A program made the translations under genes and the position numbers. A stretch of 39,215 nucleotides of DNA, taken from positions 1 through 39,215 of the forward strand of contig NZ_JABANE010000084.1 of assembly GCF_012844305.1 (NCBI RefSeq), written 5' to 3'. Source of the stretch: Flammeovirga aprica JL-4 (GTDB lineage Bacteria > Bacteroidota > Bacteroidia > Cytophagales > Flammeovirgaceae). The notes beneath the pieces are model-generated. The model saw nothing but the letters and a program-made list of their open reading frames with translations, had not been told where the DNA came from and ran no database searches. This document shows, in pieces, positions 1 through 6,962 of the stretch; positions within the stretch are counted from its first letter, which is position 1; each line of letters opens with the position of its first letter.

Positions 1-2
1 AG

Positions 3-560
3 GCTAATAATATGCCTTATCATGAGGATGGTGATTATTATTTATGTCCCAATGATCAAAAATTAGAATGGAATCGGCAGTTTACTAAGACTCATAAGGG
101 CGGTCACGAAAGTATTATTCACGAATATAGATGTAAAAAGTGTGATACATGTCCAATAAAAAGTAAATGTACGACAGCTCAGTACAGAAAGGTAACGATA
201 TCCGAAAATGCCAATAGACTACGTGCTAAAGCTACTTATTACCTGAAAACCAAAGAAGGGAAAAAGAGAAGTAAAATGAGAGGACATGATATTGAAACTG
301 TTTTTGGACATTTAAAAAAGAACCTCAAATTTGACTCATTTAGTCTTAGAGGAAAGAAAAATGCAAATACAGAAATGCTGTTATTCGCTATATCTTATAA
401 TCTGATGAAGTTACTGAAATCAGGGTTTTTATTACGAGGAGAGCAACTAATAGATCTTCTCTATGCTTTTTTATCTCTTGTTGAAAAATGGGTTGAAAAA
501 ATATACTCTCCATTTTTAAACTGTTTATATTCATACGTTTTAAAAATGAAGAGTAATTAA
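3..560 (+). CDS. IS1182-like transposase, C-terminal part (cut by window edge)
   Basis: The reading frame is open from the first bases of the window (codons before the first ATG at 12 are coding-like), so this is the 3' end of a longer gene. The visible 185 or so residues hold a Cys cluster (CKKCDTCPIKSKC, residues about 41-53 counted from the ATG at 12) and a segment with IETVFGHLKKNLKF near residues 94-107. These match the C-terminal part of the DDE transposases of the IS1182 family, where the Glu of the E-x-x-F-G-x-x-K stretch is the last catalytic acid. An in-frame TAA closes it at 560. The 5' part of the insertion sequence lies outside the window, so whether the element is intact cannot be judged. 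The right inverted repeat was not identified; hairpin-rich DNA follows at once. Confidence 0.8.
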   Translation, partial: ANNMPYHEDGDYYLCPNDQKLEWNRQFTKTHKGGHESIIHEYRCKKCDTCPIKSKCTTAQYRKVTISENANRLRAKATYYLKTKEGKKRSKMRGHDIETVFGHLKKNLKFDSFSLRGKKNANTEMLLFAISYNLMKLLKSGFLLRGEQLIDLLYAFLSLVEKWVEKIYSPFLNCLYSYVLKMKSN

Positions 561-569
561 GAGTTTTGA

Positions 570-735
570 AGGTTTTGCGAAATCCCCGCTAGTGATATTG
601 ACTCCAACAACACTAAAGTGTTGTCTTCGTTGCCAACCTTCAAGACTTTAGTCTTGATTAGTTTGCCATATCACCTGCCCATAGTTTTAACTATGGTGCA
701 AGAAACACTCGTTTACTTTTGTCCTAGAACTTATT
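570..735 (-). repeat. Hairpin-rich dispersed repeat, copy 1 (partial)
   Basis: Read on the minus strand this stretch begins AAGTTCTAGGACAAAAG, continues with AAACGAGTGTTTC, and then carries a chain of small hairpins: a CATAGTT/AACTATG stem (about 681-696), a CAAGACT/AGTCTTG stem (641-655) and a CAACACT/AGTGTTG stem (607-622). The end sequence and the 'TGCACCAT...ATGGGC' hairpin recur in the element at 24135-24394, so this is a dispersed family and not chance structure. The second end of the family is not found here; this copy may have been truncated when the neighbouring insertion sequence arrived. Confidence 0.6.
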
Positions 736-790
736 AAAGTTGGTTCTTTAAATTGAGAAAATAAAATTGTAATATCAAAAGAACATCATC

Positions 791-1351
791 CTATTTAGGT
801 TCCGCGATCTCTTCTAAAATCTCCTTCAAAGGCTTCACTACGACCTTTCCTTTCGTTGGAATCATACCCTGCCAGACCCAATTGTAATGATCAATCACTT
901 GTCTTGCTTTCAAATTTGGTCTTTCTCCGGTAGTGTGACCGTCTTTGACCACATTTACAATGTACTCTTTCGTTAAAGCAGATTGTATTGTTGATTCTAC
1001 ACAGAAATCTGTAGCACAACCTGTTACAAACAATTCACCTACATTATTCTGAATAAGTTTTTCTTGAAGTTCCGATTGATAGAATACATCATTGGCATAT
1101 TTGTCAATTAGAATATCTTCCGGTTTTACTTGAAGTTCGTCTAAATTTTCCCAGGCCTCAGTATGTTTTTCAAATTCACCAGAGCCCGTTCCATCATGTT
1201 GAGCGACAAAAACAGGATATTTTAATGCCCGAAACTGTGCTGATAATGAATTGATTCTTTTTACCACTCCTTCATGGTCATATCTTGGAGTTTGTGGAGT
1301 AAAAGAACCTTTTTGCATATCGATGATGAGTAATGCTTTGTTTGTTGTCAT
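791..1351 (-). CDS. Isochorismatase-family cysteine hydrolase (nicotinamidase-like)
   Basis: A 186-residue protein of the isochorismatase/nicotinamidase fold, cytoplasmic by lack of a signal peptide. The catalytic triad typical of the family can be placed at Asp11 (ALLIIDMQKGSF), Lys84 (ILIDKYANDVF) and Cys117 (GCATDFCVEST), with the cis-peptide-type VTGCATD segment just before the Cys. The family hydrolyses small amides such as nicotinamide or N-carbamoyl compounds; which one is used here cannot be read from the sequence. True nicotinamidases carry a metal-binding D-x-H motif; here the stretch near residues 47-54 (VFVAQHDG) does not clearly supply it, so a general cysteine hydrolase is the safer name. 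It stands alone, 45 bp downstream of an exported-protein gene on the same strand. Confidence 0.8.
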   Translation of the reverse strand: MTTNKALLIIDMQKGSFTPQTPRYDHEGVVKRINSLSAQFRALKYPVFVAQHDGTGSGEFEKHTEAWENLDELQVKPEDILIDKYANDVFYQSELQEKLIQNNVGELFVTGCATDFCVESTIQSALTKEYIVNVVKDGHTTGERPNLKARQVIDHYNWVWQGMIPTKGKVVVKPLKEILEEIAEPK

Positions 1352-1395
1352 TTAGATTAAGAGTTTTTCGGTTTTTAAACTATAAAGATAAGCTT

Positions 1396-1854
1396 TTATA
1401 ATTCCAGTGCCCCTTTATCTTTATGCTTGAACTCAATTCTTCTTTTCATATCATGTAAAGTGTGATGTTCCACCTCTTCATAACCTGACATGCTTGAATC
1501 GTATTTTTTCTTGTTTCTACTTTCAAAAGTCATACTATCACCTTCATGATATTCATTCCCTTCTCCTTTGTTCCACTTTGTGATAATAGAATAATCACAA
1601 TGAAACTCATATACTTTGAGCAATGAATTGTAAGTGTAGGCTCCTTTTTCAGTGATGATATAAAAGTCTTCACAACCTTCAAAATAACCACCATGTTCTT
1701 TTCGCTCATATTTTTGGTCTTCTTCATACAAAAAGATATGATCAAGATAGAGCTTATCACCTCGGACGGTTTTTGATTCAAAAATTTTCAGTGGGTCTTG
1801 AGCATATGTGGCAAATGATGTAAAGAGGACTAATGCTAATAATACGGTTTTCAT
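1396..1854 (-). CDS. Exported hypothetical protein
   Basis: A 152-residue protein of unknown function. The N-terminus (MKTVLLALVLFTSFATYAQ) is a clear Sec signal peptide with a probable cleavage after the A-x-A-like TYA. The mature part is rich in charged and aromatic residues (Glu, Lys, Tyr) and has two cysteines (YFEGCEDFY and EFHCDYS) that could form a disulfide. No domain is recognised. A TAATTTTG box at 1906-1913 on the minus strand could be its own promoter. It is probably periplasmic or surface-exposed. Confidence 0.7.
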   Translation of the reverse strand: MKTVLLALVLFTSFATYAQDPLKIFESKTVRGDKLYLDHIFLYEEDQKYERKEHGGYFEGCEDFYIITEKGAYTYNSLLKVYEFHCDYSIITKWNKGEGNEYHEGDSMTFESRNKKKYDSSMSGYEEVEHHTLHDMKRRIEFKHKDKGALEL

Positions 1855-1905
1855 AATAATTTACTTTGACAATCGCTTATGTCTATTTTTATTTAATGTA
1901 AAAGA

Positions 1906-1913
1906 CAAAATTA
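1906..1913 (-). promoter_or_regulatory. Candidate Bacteroidota -7 promoter box
   Basis: On the minus strand the bases read TAATTTTG, an exact match to the TAnnTTTG -7 element used by the primary sigma factor of Bacteroidota. It lies about 52 bp before the start codon of the exported protein at 1396-1854. The -33 TTTG part is not clear. Confidence 0.4.
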
Positions 1914-1965
1914 ATGACCTAATTATTAATGTATTACATTGACTTTCATAACAATCCATAATACG

Positions 1966-2003
1966 ATAAAAAAATACCCCATCAATTTTAAAATCGATGG
2001 GGT
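1966..2003 (-). terminator. Rho-independent terminator of rsgA
   Basis: A 14-bp stem (ACCCCATCGATTTT pairing with AAAATTGATGGGGT, one G-T wobble) is followed on the minus strand by TATTTTTTTA. It sits 23 bp after the rsgA stop codon and is the expected intrinsic terminator of that gene. Confidence 0.85.
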
Positions 2004-2025
2004 TATAGCTCTATGAAAAGGAAAA

Positions 2026-3090
2026 TTAGAACCTCTCTTTATGTTGTTTCACGGTTTTCACCATTTTAGCAAGAGACTTTCCTTTCTTTCTTTTGTCCGC
2101 TTCAGAACTTGCATAATGTTCCTGTTCCCGGTTCAACTTCAAGAAGTTTTCATAGGCTTCTTCTGAAATTTCACCCTCATGGACTGCCTCAATAACCGCA
2201 CAACCTTTTTCATGTTGATGTGTGCAATCTGAAAACTTACATTGTTCTGAAAGTTCCATAATCAAAGGAAACGCATCTTCCATGGCATCAGAAGAAGAGG
2301 TCATTCCTACTTCACGCATACCAGGGTTATCAATCAACACACCTCCATCTTTCATAACTGAAAGTTCACGGTGAGTAGTCGTGTGTTTTCCTCTGTTTGT
2401 TCCTGTACCGATCTCAAGCGTAAGCATTTTATCCTCTCCCAATAAAAGGTTAACTAAGGTAGATTTACCAACACCTGATGAACCTAAAAAACAATAGGTC
2501 TTATCCTGCTCTATTTTCAATTTAAGTTCTTGAATACAAGCCTCATCATCGATTTTTGTAGTCAATACTTCTAGCTCAGGAAATCGTTCTAGAATTTGAA
2601 GTTGCATCTCATGAAGGTCCTCCTGACTTACCAAATCGGCCTTACTTAAAATCAGTAAAGGCGTAATATTGGCATCATAGCAGAGCACTACAAAACGTTC
2701 AACTCTGTTCAGATTGAAATCTCTATTTGCTGAAAAAACAATAAAGGCTTTGTCGATATTAGAAGCTATATATTGAGCTTCACCATCCTTACCTATGGCT
2801 TGTCTTTTCAGTATATTCTGTCTGTATAAAACCTGTTGAATTAATGCTTTTCCTTCATCAAAGGGCATGATCTGTACCCAATCTCCTACCATGGGAAAAT
2901 CAGTTCTATCTTCTGCCGTAAAACGAAGATGCCCCATGATTTCAGCCTCAAATGTACCTTCTTCATTTTGCACAAGGTAACGTTCTTTATGTTCGGCAAT
3001 TACGCGAGCCCACTCTTCTCTATTTAATTGTGAATGAGTAGAATATATGTTTGAATTAAACCCTAATTGTTCAAGTGAATTTGTTTTCAA
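2026..3090 (-). CDS. rsgA: Ribosome small-subunit-dependent GTPase A
   Basis: A 354-residue circularly permuted GTPase that assists late maturation of the 30S ribosomal subunit. The domain order fits RsgA: an N-terminal OB fold (about 20-105), the permuted GTPase domain with the G4-like LSKADL (148-153) before the P-loop GSSGVGKST (203-211), a G3-like DNPGMRE (254-260), and a C-terminal zinc-binding region with C284, C289, H291 and C297. The length is usual for the family. It is monocistronic: an intrinsic terminator follows at 1966-2003, and the upstream region contains no gene on this strand. All key motifs are intact. Confidence 0.95.
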   Translation of the reverse strand: MKTNSLEQLGFNSNIYSTHSQLNREEWARVIAEHKERYLVQNEEGTFEAEIMGHLRFTAEDRTDFPMVGDWVQIMPFDEGKALIQQVLYRQNILKRQAIGKDGEAQYIASNIDKAFIVFSANRDFNLNRVERFVVLCYDANITPLLILSKADLVSQEDLHEMQLQILERFPELEVLTTKIDDEACIQELKLKIEQDKTYCFLGSSGVGKSTLVNLLLGEDKMLTLEIGTGTNRGKHTTTHRELSVMKDGGVLIDNPGMREVGMTSSSDAMEDAFPLIMELSEQCKFSDCTHQHEKGCAVIEAVHEGEISEEAYENFLKLNREQEHYASSEADKRKKGKSLAKMVKTVKQHKERF

Positions 3091-3131
3091 TGTCTTGGAA
3101 TTTATATGACTTTTTTGATTTAACTATCTGA

Positions 3132-3326
3132 ATTTCAGATACGGTAAACCGACAGGTACTTGGAGTACCTTATATACATTATGGTAAGAAGAAGCACCTG
3201 CCGGACTATGCGGAGATCAAGTGCACCATAGGTGAGCTATATGTAAATTTTGTTGTCATACTTCGCAAAGGTTATTCTTTGTTATCAACTTTCCAAAAAA
3301 TGATGGGTTTGAGAAAAGGTTATTAA
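3132..3326 (+). pseudogene. Possible protein fragment with foreign codon use
   Basis: An open frame of 65 codons without a usable start codon runs from just after a TGA at 3129 to a TAA at 3324. Its central part (about 3186-3238) reads GKKKHLPDYAEIKCTIGEL. It uses AAG, CAC, CTG, CCG, GAC, GAG, ATC and ACC codons, unlike the A/T-ending codons of every neighbour. This looks like the tail of a degraded, transferred gene. No family was recognised and chance cannot be excluded. The rest of the 396-bp gap 3091-3486 holds a small hairpin (AGGTAC/GTACCT at 3152-3168) and otherwise nothing clear. Confidence 0.25.
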
Positions 3327-3486
3327 GAAAAAAGAGGCTTTTACTTTTAGAGCATGCTTGGAATATATATTTTAGAAGTGAAATTTTCCATTTAGGTGTG
3401 ATGTAATTAATAAACTCACGTTCTGCAAGGGATTTTTTCAAACAAACTCTCTTTAATTATATCTTCTAAAACTAAACTAAACAAAA

Positions 3487-4116
3487 ATGAATGTACTCAT
3501 CATCTATGCTCATCCAAGTCAAAAATCGTTTACTTATCAAATCTTTAATCGCCTATTAGAAGGGCTGAAAAAGGCCAAGCATACCATAGAAATTTCAGAT
3601 TTATATCAGATGAATTTTCAGTCGAACATGTCTGAAGAAGAGTATGAAAGAGAAGGTCTTGCCAATACTGATTTACCTATTCCTGATGATGTTTTAAAAG
3701 AACATGCTAAAATTGAAAAGGCAGACTGTATTATTTTCCTTTATCCACTATGGTGGAGTGATGTTCCTGCTATTTTAAAAGGATGGTTTGATAGGGTTTA
3801 TTCTGTGGGGTATGCTTATGGATATGATAAGGATGGAAATAAAATTCAAGCCATGAAGCAAATTCCATTAGGCTTGTCTGTTTGTACAGCCGGACATTCT
3901 AATGCTTATCTTCATGAAATTGGTATTGCTCAGAGTATGGAAAAAATAATGCTAGATGACCGTATGGGGAAAAAATTTACACATAAGGAATTTATCATTT
4001 TGGGTGGTACAACTGAAATTGAGAAGGTAAAAGAACAACATTTAAATAGGAGCTATGAGATGGGGTTAGGTTTAGAAGAAATGCTTCATCAAAATGGGAT
4101 TAAGAGTAAAGAATAA
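3487..4116 (+). CDS. NAD(P)H dehydrogenase (quinone), flavodoxin-like fold
   Basis: A 209-residue cytoplasmic flavoprotein of the NQO1/MdaB/KefF group (flavodoxin-like fold 2). The N-terminal strand and phosphate loop MNVLIIYAHPSQKSFT bind the FMN or FAD phosphates. The central FLYPLWWSDVPAILKGWFDRV (about residues 79-99) is the family signature near the isoalloxazine ring, followed by the usual aromatic VGYAYGYD. These enzymes reduce quinones by two electrons and often protect against electrophile or oxidative stress. The start is the only reasonable ATG. It is convergent with the sulfatase gene, and a hairpin at 4124-4148 lies right after its stop. Confidence 0.88.
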   Translation: MNVLIIYAHPSQKSFTYQIFNRLLEGLKKAKHTIEISDLYQMNFQSNMSEEEYEREGLANTDLPIPDDVLKEHAKIEKADCIIFLYPLWWSDVPAILKGWFDRVYSVGYAYGYDKDGNKIQAMKQIPLGLSVCTAGHSNAYLHEIGIAQSMEKIMLDDRMGKKFTHKEFIILGGTTEIEKVKEQHLNRSYEMGLGLEEMLHQNGIKSKE

Positions 4117-4148
4117 AAAAAGAAGCCGTTACTAAATCAGTAACGGCT
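4114..4148 (-). terminator. Intrinsic terminator at the end of the L-galactose operon
   Basis: A perfect 10-bp stem (AGCCGTTACT/AGTAACGGCT) has a 5-base loop and, on the minus strand, a run of T (TTCTTTTTTTATTC). It lies about 95 bp past the sulfatase stop codon and so closes the ten-gene minus-strand block. The same hairpin sits 8 bp after the stop of the convergent quinone oxidoreductase and may act in both directions, although the U-tract favours the minus strand. Confidence 0.8.
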
Positions 4149-4241
4149 CTTCAATCTAACTTATATATCGCAAATATTTCGAAATGTCCTCGTTAAGCGG
4201 TTTGCTATTGATTATAAGATTACGTATTCAGTCCAAAAATT

Positions 4242-5660
4242 TTAAATGTCTTTTTTCTTTTCTCCAGCACTTGCTTTATCAATAAATTGCTGACGGTTTT
4301 TCTCTTCTTTCAATACGTTTGCAGCATGTGGATCTTGCCACTTCGCCTTTACAGTTCCTTTTGTCCAGTTGTTGTATAAACCTTTCAGTTGCTTTACAAT
4401 TTCTGGTTTTTCAGCTGCAAGGTCATGGCGTTCCAATGGGTCTTTTTCCATATCGAAAAGGAAGGTTTCAAGCTTATAGCCTGAGTAAACCAATTTGTAA
4501 TTTCCATGTCTGACAGCATAACCTGCACCGTCAGAGTATCTCCAGTAGATTGTTTCGTGTGGCTGTCCTTTTTTCTTTCCTTTTAAATAAGGTAAAAGGT
4601 TCACGCCGTCTAATTCTTTATCAGGCATAGCTATATTTGTGGCTGCCATTGCCGTTGGGAAAATGTCTAAAGCAGTGATGCATTCTTCGTATCGTTTTCC
4701 TCCTTTCAAGCCTTGAGGCCATGAAATTACAAACGGTACCCTGATGCCACCTTCGAATAACATTCCTTTATGTCCGCGGTAAGGGTAACTGCTAGCTCCA
4801 TGAGTATGTCCACCGTTATCACTATAAAACACTATCATTGTATTTTCATAGATTCCTTCTTCTTTCAACTTTTCAATGACTTGCCCTATTCCATGGTCCA
4901 TCCCTACGACTAAACCTGCATAAGCGGCTCTTTTTCCGTCTTCAATATGAGCTACATCTTTATAATATTTCTTTGGTGCTTGAATAGGAGCATGAGGTGC
5001 ATTGTAAGCCAAATACATAAAGAAAGGCTTATCCTCTTTTGCATATTCTCCAATATATTCTGTCGCCGCTTTGGTAAAATCATCAGTTAAGTAAGTCAAT
5101 TCCTCTTGTGGTACAACCTCTCCATCTCTCAATACACCACGTTTTGGATCTCCTTTTTTGGGTTTACCCCAATAATCAGAACCTCCACCATAGAAACCGA
5201 ACCAATCTTCAAAACCTCTTTTGTTAGGCCAGAATTTTTCATGGTCTCCTAAGTGCCATTTTCCTATGGCACAAGTCGCATATCCTTGAGATTTGAAGTG
5301 CTCTGACATCATGATTTCATCCAACGGCAAACCATCATCGTCAGTAGGATTATTGTAAGGCATATTATTTTCATGCCCAAAACGTTGTTGATATCTTCCA
5401 CTTAGTAAGCCTGCTCTACTAGGGCTACAATAGGGATGACTTGCATATCCTTGTGAAAAGGAAACACCTTCTTTGGCTAAAGCATCAAGATTGGGTGTTG
5501 GAATATCTGATCCGTTAAAACCTACATCACCCCATCCTTGGTCATCTGAGATAATGATGATAACGTTTGTTTTTTCTTTTTTGTCTTTAGGTGGTTCGTT
5601 GGCCCATAGTTGAAGGGACAATAAACCAAAGCAAAGTAATAGTATAGAAGATCGGTGCAT
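4242..5660 (-). CDS. Secreted type I sulfatase (S1 family)
   Basis: A 472-residue formylglycine-dependent sulfatase. Residues 1-20 form a Sec signal peptide, so it works in the periplasm or outside. The formylglycine motif is C78-S-P-S-R82 followed by AGLLSGR. Metal- and sulfate-binding residues can be placed at D39/D40, K134-W-H136, H223, D281-N282 and K298. The length is normal. As the last gene of the L-galactose operon it is likely to remove sulfate from a sulfated galactan or oligosaccharide; L-galactose 6-sulfate of porphyran is the attractive candidate, but the S1 subfamily and position specificity cannot be fixed from motifs alone. It is separated from kdgK by 104 bp that hold a 40-bp perfect palindrome. 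Confidence 0.9.
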   Translation of the reverse strand: MHRSSILLLCFGLLSLQLWANEPPKDKKEKTNVIIIISDDQGWGDVGFNGSDIPTPNLDALAKEGVSFSQGYASHPYCSPSRAGLLSGRYQQRFGHENNMPYNNPTDDDGLPLDEIMMSEHFKSQGYATCAIGKWHLGDHEKFWPNKRGFEDWFGFYGGGSDYWGKPKKGDPKRGVLRDGEVVPQEELTYLTDDFTKAATEYIGEYAKEDKPFFMYLAYNAPHAPIQAPKKYYKDVAHIEDGKRAAYAGLVVGMDHGIGQVIEKLKEEGIYENTMIVFYSDNGGHTHGASSYPYRGHKGMLFEGGIRVPFVISWPQGLKGGKRYEECITALDIFPTAMAATNIAMPDKELDGVNLLPYLKGKKKGQPHETIYWRYSDGAGYAVRHGNYKLVYSGYKLETFLFDMEKDPLERHDLAAEKPEIVKQLKGLYNNWTKGTVKAKWQDPHAANVLKEEKNRQQFIDKASAGEKKKDI

Positions 5661-5687
5661 AAGTAATATTCAAGTTTAGTGTTATTT

Positions 5688-5727
5688 TCATCATTAGCCC
5701 ACGACTTAAGTCGTGGGCTAATGATGA
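5688..5727. repeat. 40-bp perfect palindrome between kdgK and the sulfatase gene
   Basis: Each arm is 20 bases (TCATCATTAGCCCACGACTT and its exact reverse complement), with the centre at 5707/5708. In RNA it would form an almost loopless hairpin 28 bp before the sulfatase start codon. The core GCCCACGACTT/AAGTCGTGGGC resembles the hairpin cores of the dispersed repeats at 570-735 and 24135-24394. It may be a REP-like unit that now insulates or attenuates the sulfatase gene; there is no U-tract. Confidence 0.8.
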
Positions 5728-5764
5728 TGAGTAGTAGTCTATTTAGATTTTCTTGGAGATAGGG

Positions 5765-6772
5765 TTATCTATCTACTTTAGAGAAGTCTGATGACGAAAT
5801 CATCTGCATCACTTCTTCTTTTCTTACCGCATTAAAATCACCATCAATACCGTGTTTGAATGCAGATGCGGCTGTTGCGAAATCAATACATTGCTGTAAG
5901 TCTCCTTCAAAAGCGTGCAAGCCATAAATTACACCTGCCATAAAAGCATCCCCTCCACCTACTCTATCAACAATATGACTTAATTCATACTTCTTGGTTC
6001 TGTATACTTTTTTACCATCAAATAAAGCTCCTGCCCATGTATGATGATTCGCAGATTTCACTCCTCTTGATGAAAAAACAACTACTTCACAGTTTGGATA
6101 TTTTGCCATCATTTCTTTTCCAGAAAGAGCAAAATCCAAGTCCGTAACTTCTTCATTCAAAACATCAACATCAGGGTGTATTCCTGACATTACATGACAT
6201 TTTTCCATCAATGCAGGCATCACCTCTTCGTGGCTTTTGCCCCACTGCCATAGCTTTGCTCTGTAGTTATAATCCATCGATACTTTCAGCCCTTTCGCTT
6301 CTGCGACTTCTAAAGCTTTAGCAGTAATTAATGCCGCACTTTCAGAAACTGCTGGTGTAATTCCACTCCAATGAAACCAAGTGGCTCCTTCAAAAATGGC
6401 GTCCCAATCAAATGCATCAACTTCTGTTTGTGTGAAAGCACTGTCAGCTCTATCATAAATCACTTTTCCTCCTCTCTGCATCGAAGGTGCCTCCACGAAG
6501 TAAAGTCCCAAACGCCCTTCTTTACGAAGTACATTAGAAGTATCAATCCCGAACTTTCTCATGTGCATCAAAGCATCCTCAGCAATATCATGCTCAGGTA
6601 ATACAGATACCATGCTGACATTCATTCCATAATTACCTAAGGAAGATGCCACATTTAATTCAGCTCCACCATAGTATGTTTCATACTCTGTAGTCTGACC
6701 AAATCTTTTATGTCGGATAGGCGAAAGTCGCATTAAGATTTCACCTAAAGTAATGATTTTATGTTTTTTCAT
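5765..6772 (-). CDS. kdgK: 2-Keto-3-deoxygluconate kinase (PfkB/ribokinase family)
   Basis: A 335-residue sugar kinase. It phosphorylates 2-keto-3-deoxygluconate (KDG) at O6 with ATP to give KDPG, the substrate of the aldolase gene in the same operon. The glycine-rich YYGGAELNVA (residues 33-42) shapes the sugar site. MDYNYRAKLW (167-176) is typical of KDG kinases and separates them from ribokinase and fructokinase. DRVGGGDAF (269-277) carries the catalytic base D275 and the anion hole. The start is ATG at 6772. The 190-bp gap to uxaB upstream holds a heptanucleotide tandem repeat. Confidence 0.9.
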   Translation of the reverse strand: MKKHKIITLGEILMRLSPIRHKRFGQTTEYETYYGGAELNVASSLGNYGMNVSMVSVLPEHDIAEDALMHMRKFGIDTSNVLRKEGRLGLYFVEAPSMQRGGKVIYDRADSAFTQTEVDAFDWDAIFEGATWFHWSGITPAVSESAALITAKALEVAEAKGLKVSMDYNYRAKLWQWGKSHEEVMPALMEKCHVMSGIHPDVDVLNEEVTDLDFALSGKEMMAKYPNCEVVVFSSRGVKSANHHTWAGALFDGKKVYRTKKYELSHIVDRVGGGDAFMAGVIYGLHAFEGDLQQCIDFATAASAFKHGIDGDFNAVRKEEVMQMISSSDFSKVDR

Positions 6773-6854
6773 TATGTTATGTACGTTTCAGCCTTTCTTC
6801 TCAAGACTTATGGTTTGTATAGTAATGCATCAATTTTCAAAGTTCTCCCCCCTC

Positions 6855-6903
6855 TTAACTCTTAACTCTTAACTCTTAACTCTTAACTCTTAACTCTTAA
6901 CTC
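6855..6903. repeat. Heptanucleotide tandem repeat, seven TTAACTC units
   Basis: Seven perfect copies of TTAACTC (GAGTTAA on the coding strand of the operon) run without interruption from 6855 to 6903, preceded by a partial unit. The tract lies in the uxaB-kdgK intergenic region, 82 bp before the kdgK start. A related short sequence (AAGAGTTAAGAATTAAG) occurs at about 8695-8711 in the uxaA-uxaB gap. Such tracts change copy number by replication slippage. Confidence 0.9.
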
Positions 6904-6962
6904 AAATTACTTACAGGGGTGCCCAATACGATACCCCCTAAGTAATGCACACTACTATTCAC

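Noticed and set aside
1..600. A complete insertion sequence at the left edge
   Set aside because: Only the 3' part of the transposase is inside the window and no inverted repeat end could be identified.
3256..3441. 61-codon minus-strand frame upstream of the quinone oxidoreductase gene
   Set aside because: No motif, and it overlaps a better frame fragment on the other strand.
6855..6903. CRISPR-like array
   Set aside because: The unit is only 7 bp with no spacers, and no cas genes are in the window; it is a simple tandem repeat.
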